Source: Magnetococcales bacterium
GTDB taxonomy: Bacteria > Pseudomonadota > Magnetococcia > Magnetococcales > DC0425bin3
Direction: 5' to 3'
Assembly (NCBI GenBank): GCA_015228935.1
Contig: JADGCO010000044.1
Span: 1-35,632 of the forward strand
Length of the DNA: 35,632 nucleotides
Shown: positions 33,888 through 35,632 of the stretch, in pieces
Layout: each line of letters opens with the position of its first letter
Position numbering within the stretch: position 1 is the first letter of the stretch
The notes under the pieces: generated by a model
The model's input: only the letters and a program-made list of their open reading frames with translations
Database searches by the model: none
What the model was told of the DNA's origin: nothing
Made by a program: the position numbers and the translations under genes

Positions 33888-35072
33888 TTACTGAATCGGT
33901 CTTGGTGCGGGCAGGGGGGGGATGCTTCGCAGGCGGTCAATCTCGGCCAGGCGCTCCACAACCATGGCCAACTCAACGGTGTGGGGTACAGTGGAGGTTT
34001 CGAGAAGTGCCCGAAGGCCACGGAGAATCTGCAAAGCCTGATCCTCCTCAAATCCGGCAAGCAGATAATCGGCCATCATGATGGATGCACGCATGGTGCG
34101 AGGATGCTCAATTCCCCAGGTGGTCCGGGTGATGGTCAACAATCTGGCCACGACAGGTTGCCCCAGACGAACCTTGTTTTGATCAAGATGGTTTCTGGCC
34201 AGGCTTTCCAGAATGGGTACGACAGCCGGGTGATCGGTTCCCCACATGTTTTCCGTGATGGCCAGGGCGCTTTTCAGCAACTCGGCAGCCGGTTCCAGCA
34301 TGTTCCTGGCCCGGTTGAGTTCGGCCAATTTCAGCAAAAGCTCTACCCGTTTCGCATGAAACGGGCCGGGATTTTTCATGAAAATTTGCAGAGCCTGTGC
34401 ATAATTCCGGAAGGCTTCATCATTTTGTCCCGCCTCCCTGGCCTCGTCACCGGCCCAAAGCAGCCCCTCACCTTTTCCCGGCAGAGGGGCATCGAAGCGG
34501 CTGATATGAATGGTTGCAGCCTGTTTTCGCAATTCGGCTGGCAACGGGGTGTCAGACAGGTGATTGGACACAGTTTGGTTTGGCACAGTTCTGGTGGCAG
34601 GCGACGTTTCAACCTGGTTCCTTGGGGGCGACGATTTGGCCGGATTCCCGGGCGGCGACGCTTCGGTCAGATTCCCGGGCGGCGATGCCTCAGCCAGATT
34701 CTGAAGAATCTCCGCCATGATCAGGGAATCAGGCTTGAACTGTTTTTCAGCCAGATTTTTTGCCAGCAAAAATTTTTCCCGGGCAGCAGGATACTGTTTT
34801 CGGTACAGATCAATACGCCCCAAACGTAAAATCACGGCCAGAAAAAGCGTATGTTGGGGGCCAACGGTTTTTTCCAGGTGACCCTGGGCTTTTTGTAAAA
34901 GAGAGACAGCCTGATCCCAGGCATCACGACGTTCAAAATCCGCAGCCCTGTCCATCAAATCCCAGGCCAGCCGGAAAGAATCCGTTGCGGCCATGGTGGC
35001 ATTCGTGGCGGCGGCCAGTGCCCATGAAGGTGCCAGAACAAGCCATATGATCATGAGCGGCAAACGCATCAT
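33888..35072 (-). CDS. Exported TPR-repeat protein with a Pro-Ser-rich repeat insert
   Basis: A 394-residue protein starting at tandem ATGs (35072 or 35069), with a clear signal peptide (MMRLPLMIIWLVLAPSWALAAA). TPR-like helical pairs lie before and after a low-complexity insert made of four 9-residue units, NLAEASPPG-like (DNA 34593-34700). The C-terminal part (WGTDHPAVVPILESLARNHL, WGIEHPRTMRASIMMADYLL) resembles TPR_10/12-type (kinesin light-chain-like) repeats. A protein-binding role in the periplasm is inferred. The open frame extends upstream to 35156, but that part is charged and lacks the signal-peptide context. No partner gene is adjacent. Confidence 0.85.
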   Translation of the reverse strand: MMRLPLMIIWLVLAPSWALAAATNATMAATDSFRLAWDLMDRAADFERRDAWDQAVSLLQKAQGHLEKTVGPQHTLFLAVILRLGRIDLYRKQYPAAREKFLLAKNLAEKQFKPDSLIMAEILQNLAEASPPGNLTEASPPGNPAKSSPPRNQVETSPATRTVPNQTVSNHLSDTPLPAELRKQAATIHISRFDAPLPGKGEGLLWAGDEAREAGQNDEAFRNYAQALQIFMKNPGPFHAKRVELLLKLAELNRARNMLEPAAELLKSALAITENMWGTDHPAVVPILESLARNHLDQNKVRLGQPVVARLLTITRTTWGIEHPRTMRASIMMADYLLAGFEEDQALQILRGLRALLETSTVPHTVELAMVVERLAEIDRLRSIPPLPAPRPIQ

Positions 35073-35324
35073 CTTCCGTTCTCTCCGTTTGATGTGACCT
35101 TTCAAAGCATCACCACTATACCGCAAAGGGCACATCCCTTCCTCCCTTTCTGCCATATCCGGTCAAAAATTCTGGCGTGCAGAGGGTCGTGCAATTTTCT
35201 CAAGTAACAGAAAATTCATGCGCACGAAAAAAAAGATTATGACAGTCTGGGATGCAAGCCGGGAAGTCAATCGTTTCAATGAACAAATATGGATTGACGG
35301 CCATTCATATTCCCGGGACAATAA

Positions 35325-35492
35325 ATCTGCGAGGTCACACTCTTGACACGCCAATTGCAACGCCGTTTTGGTGAATTGCCAAAGTGGGCCAGTGAAAAAC
35401 TTGCCGAGGCCGACCCGTCAACCATTGAGGAGTGGGGGGTGCGGATTTTGGACGCCCCCACCCTGGAAAGCGTGTTTGCGGACAAGGCTTGA
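35325..35492 (+). pseudogene. DUF4351 C-terminal fragment
   Basis: The frame from 35325 encodes LTRQLQRRFGELPKWASEKL, then EADPSTIEEWGVRILDAPTLESVF and stops at 35492. This is the DUF4351 domain usually found at the C-terminus of Rpn/YhgA-type PD-(D/E)XK nuclease-transposase relatives. The N-terminal nuclease part is missing; an in-frame stop lies at 35322. A TTG at 35343 could start a 49-residue peptide, but no ribosome site supports it. It is best read as a remnant of a mobile-type gene. The flanks (35157-35324 and 35493-35632) show no gene. Confidence 0.65.
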
Positions 35493-35632
35493 CAAAAGTT
35501 ATGGAGGTATTGCACGATGATCTGACCGGATTGCCGGGAACAAACGCTATAGGTTGGAGTGCCAATCCTGGAAATGACTTGGTGGCCTGACAGTCATCCA
35601 GTTTTGAATATCTGGAACCTCAGCAATCCTTC

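Noticed and set aside
35504-35590. 29-residue frame at the right end of the window (ATG near 35502)
   Set aside because: Short, no recognised similarity, and no context beyond a decayed gene.

Overview
The window looks like a chromosomal segment of a fairly GC-rich Gram-negative proteobacterium. The gene families (NuoL/HyfB-type membrane modules, bacteriohemerythrin, HD-GYP and EAL proteins, an Anbu-type proteasome homologue) and the dispersed palindromic repeats would fit a metabolically versatile alphaproteobacterium-like or magnetotactic (Magnetococcia-like) organism. That placement is an inference; no rRNA or other marker gene is present. No tRNA, rRNA or CRISPR array was recognised.

Layout. 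Positions 1-2750 hold a short direct repeat, a bcp peroxiredoxin pseudogene with an internal deletion, the molybdopterin genes moaC-moaA, a palindrome-rich patch, and a yefM-yoeB toxin-antitoxin remnant whose toxin is cut short at the palindromes. Positions 2746-11223 are a minus-strand block: six genes for a complex I / hydrogenase-4-like membrane complex (HyfB, HyfC, HyfE, HyfF, HyfG and HyfI homologues), followed by a deoxyhypusine-synthase-family gene. The large subunit lacks the CxxC pairs that hold the NiFe site, so this is an 'energy-converting hydrogenase-related' (Ehr) type complex and not a hydrogenase. Positions 11459-15028 hold class II fructose-bisphosphate aldolase, an exported TPR-caspase and an exported FGE-sulfatase-fold protein, closely packed. 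Positions 15161-22671 hold signalling and stress genes: membrane HD-GYP, DUF423, a PIN-domain toxin-antitoxin pair, an EAL protein divergent from a tandem bacteriohemerythrin, and a CMD-Rieske fusion. Two copies of a non-autonomous inverted-repeat element lie here.

Positions 22971-33211 are the most striking part: a near-complete version of the predicted bacterial peptide-ligation/tagging system built from circularly permuted ATP-grasp, alpha-E (DUF403), transglutaminase-like, DUF2126 (GS-like ligase) and Anbu (NTN-hydrolase) proteins. It carries two ATP-grasp/alpha-E modules (one split over two genes, one fused in a single 840-residue protein) and two transglutaminases (one free, one fused to DUF2126). 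The second ATP-grasp appears to have lost a basic residue in its predicted nucleotide-binding motif. The expected logic is that ATP-grasp and GS-like ligases build or attach a peptide, while the transglutaminase-fold enzymes and Anbu process it; substrate and tag are unknown.

The right end carries a YdjM-like membrane protein, an exported TPR protein with a 9-residue repeat, and an orphan DUF4351 fragment.
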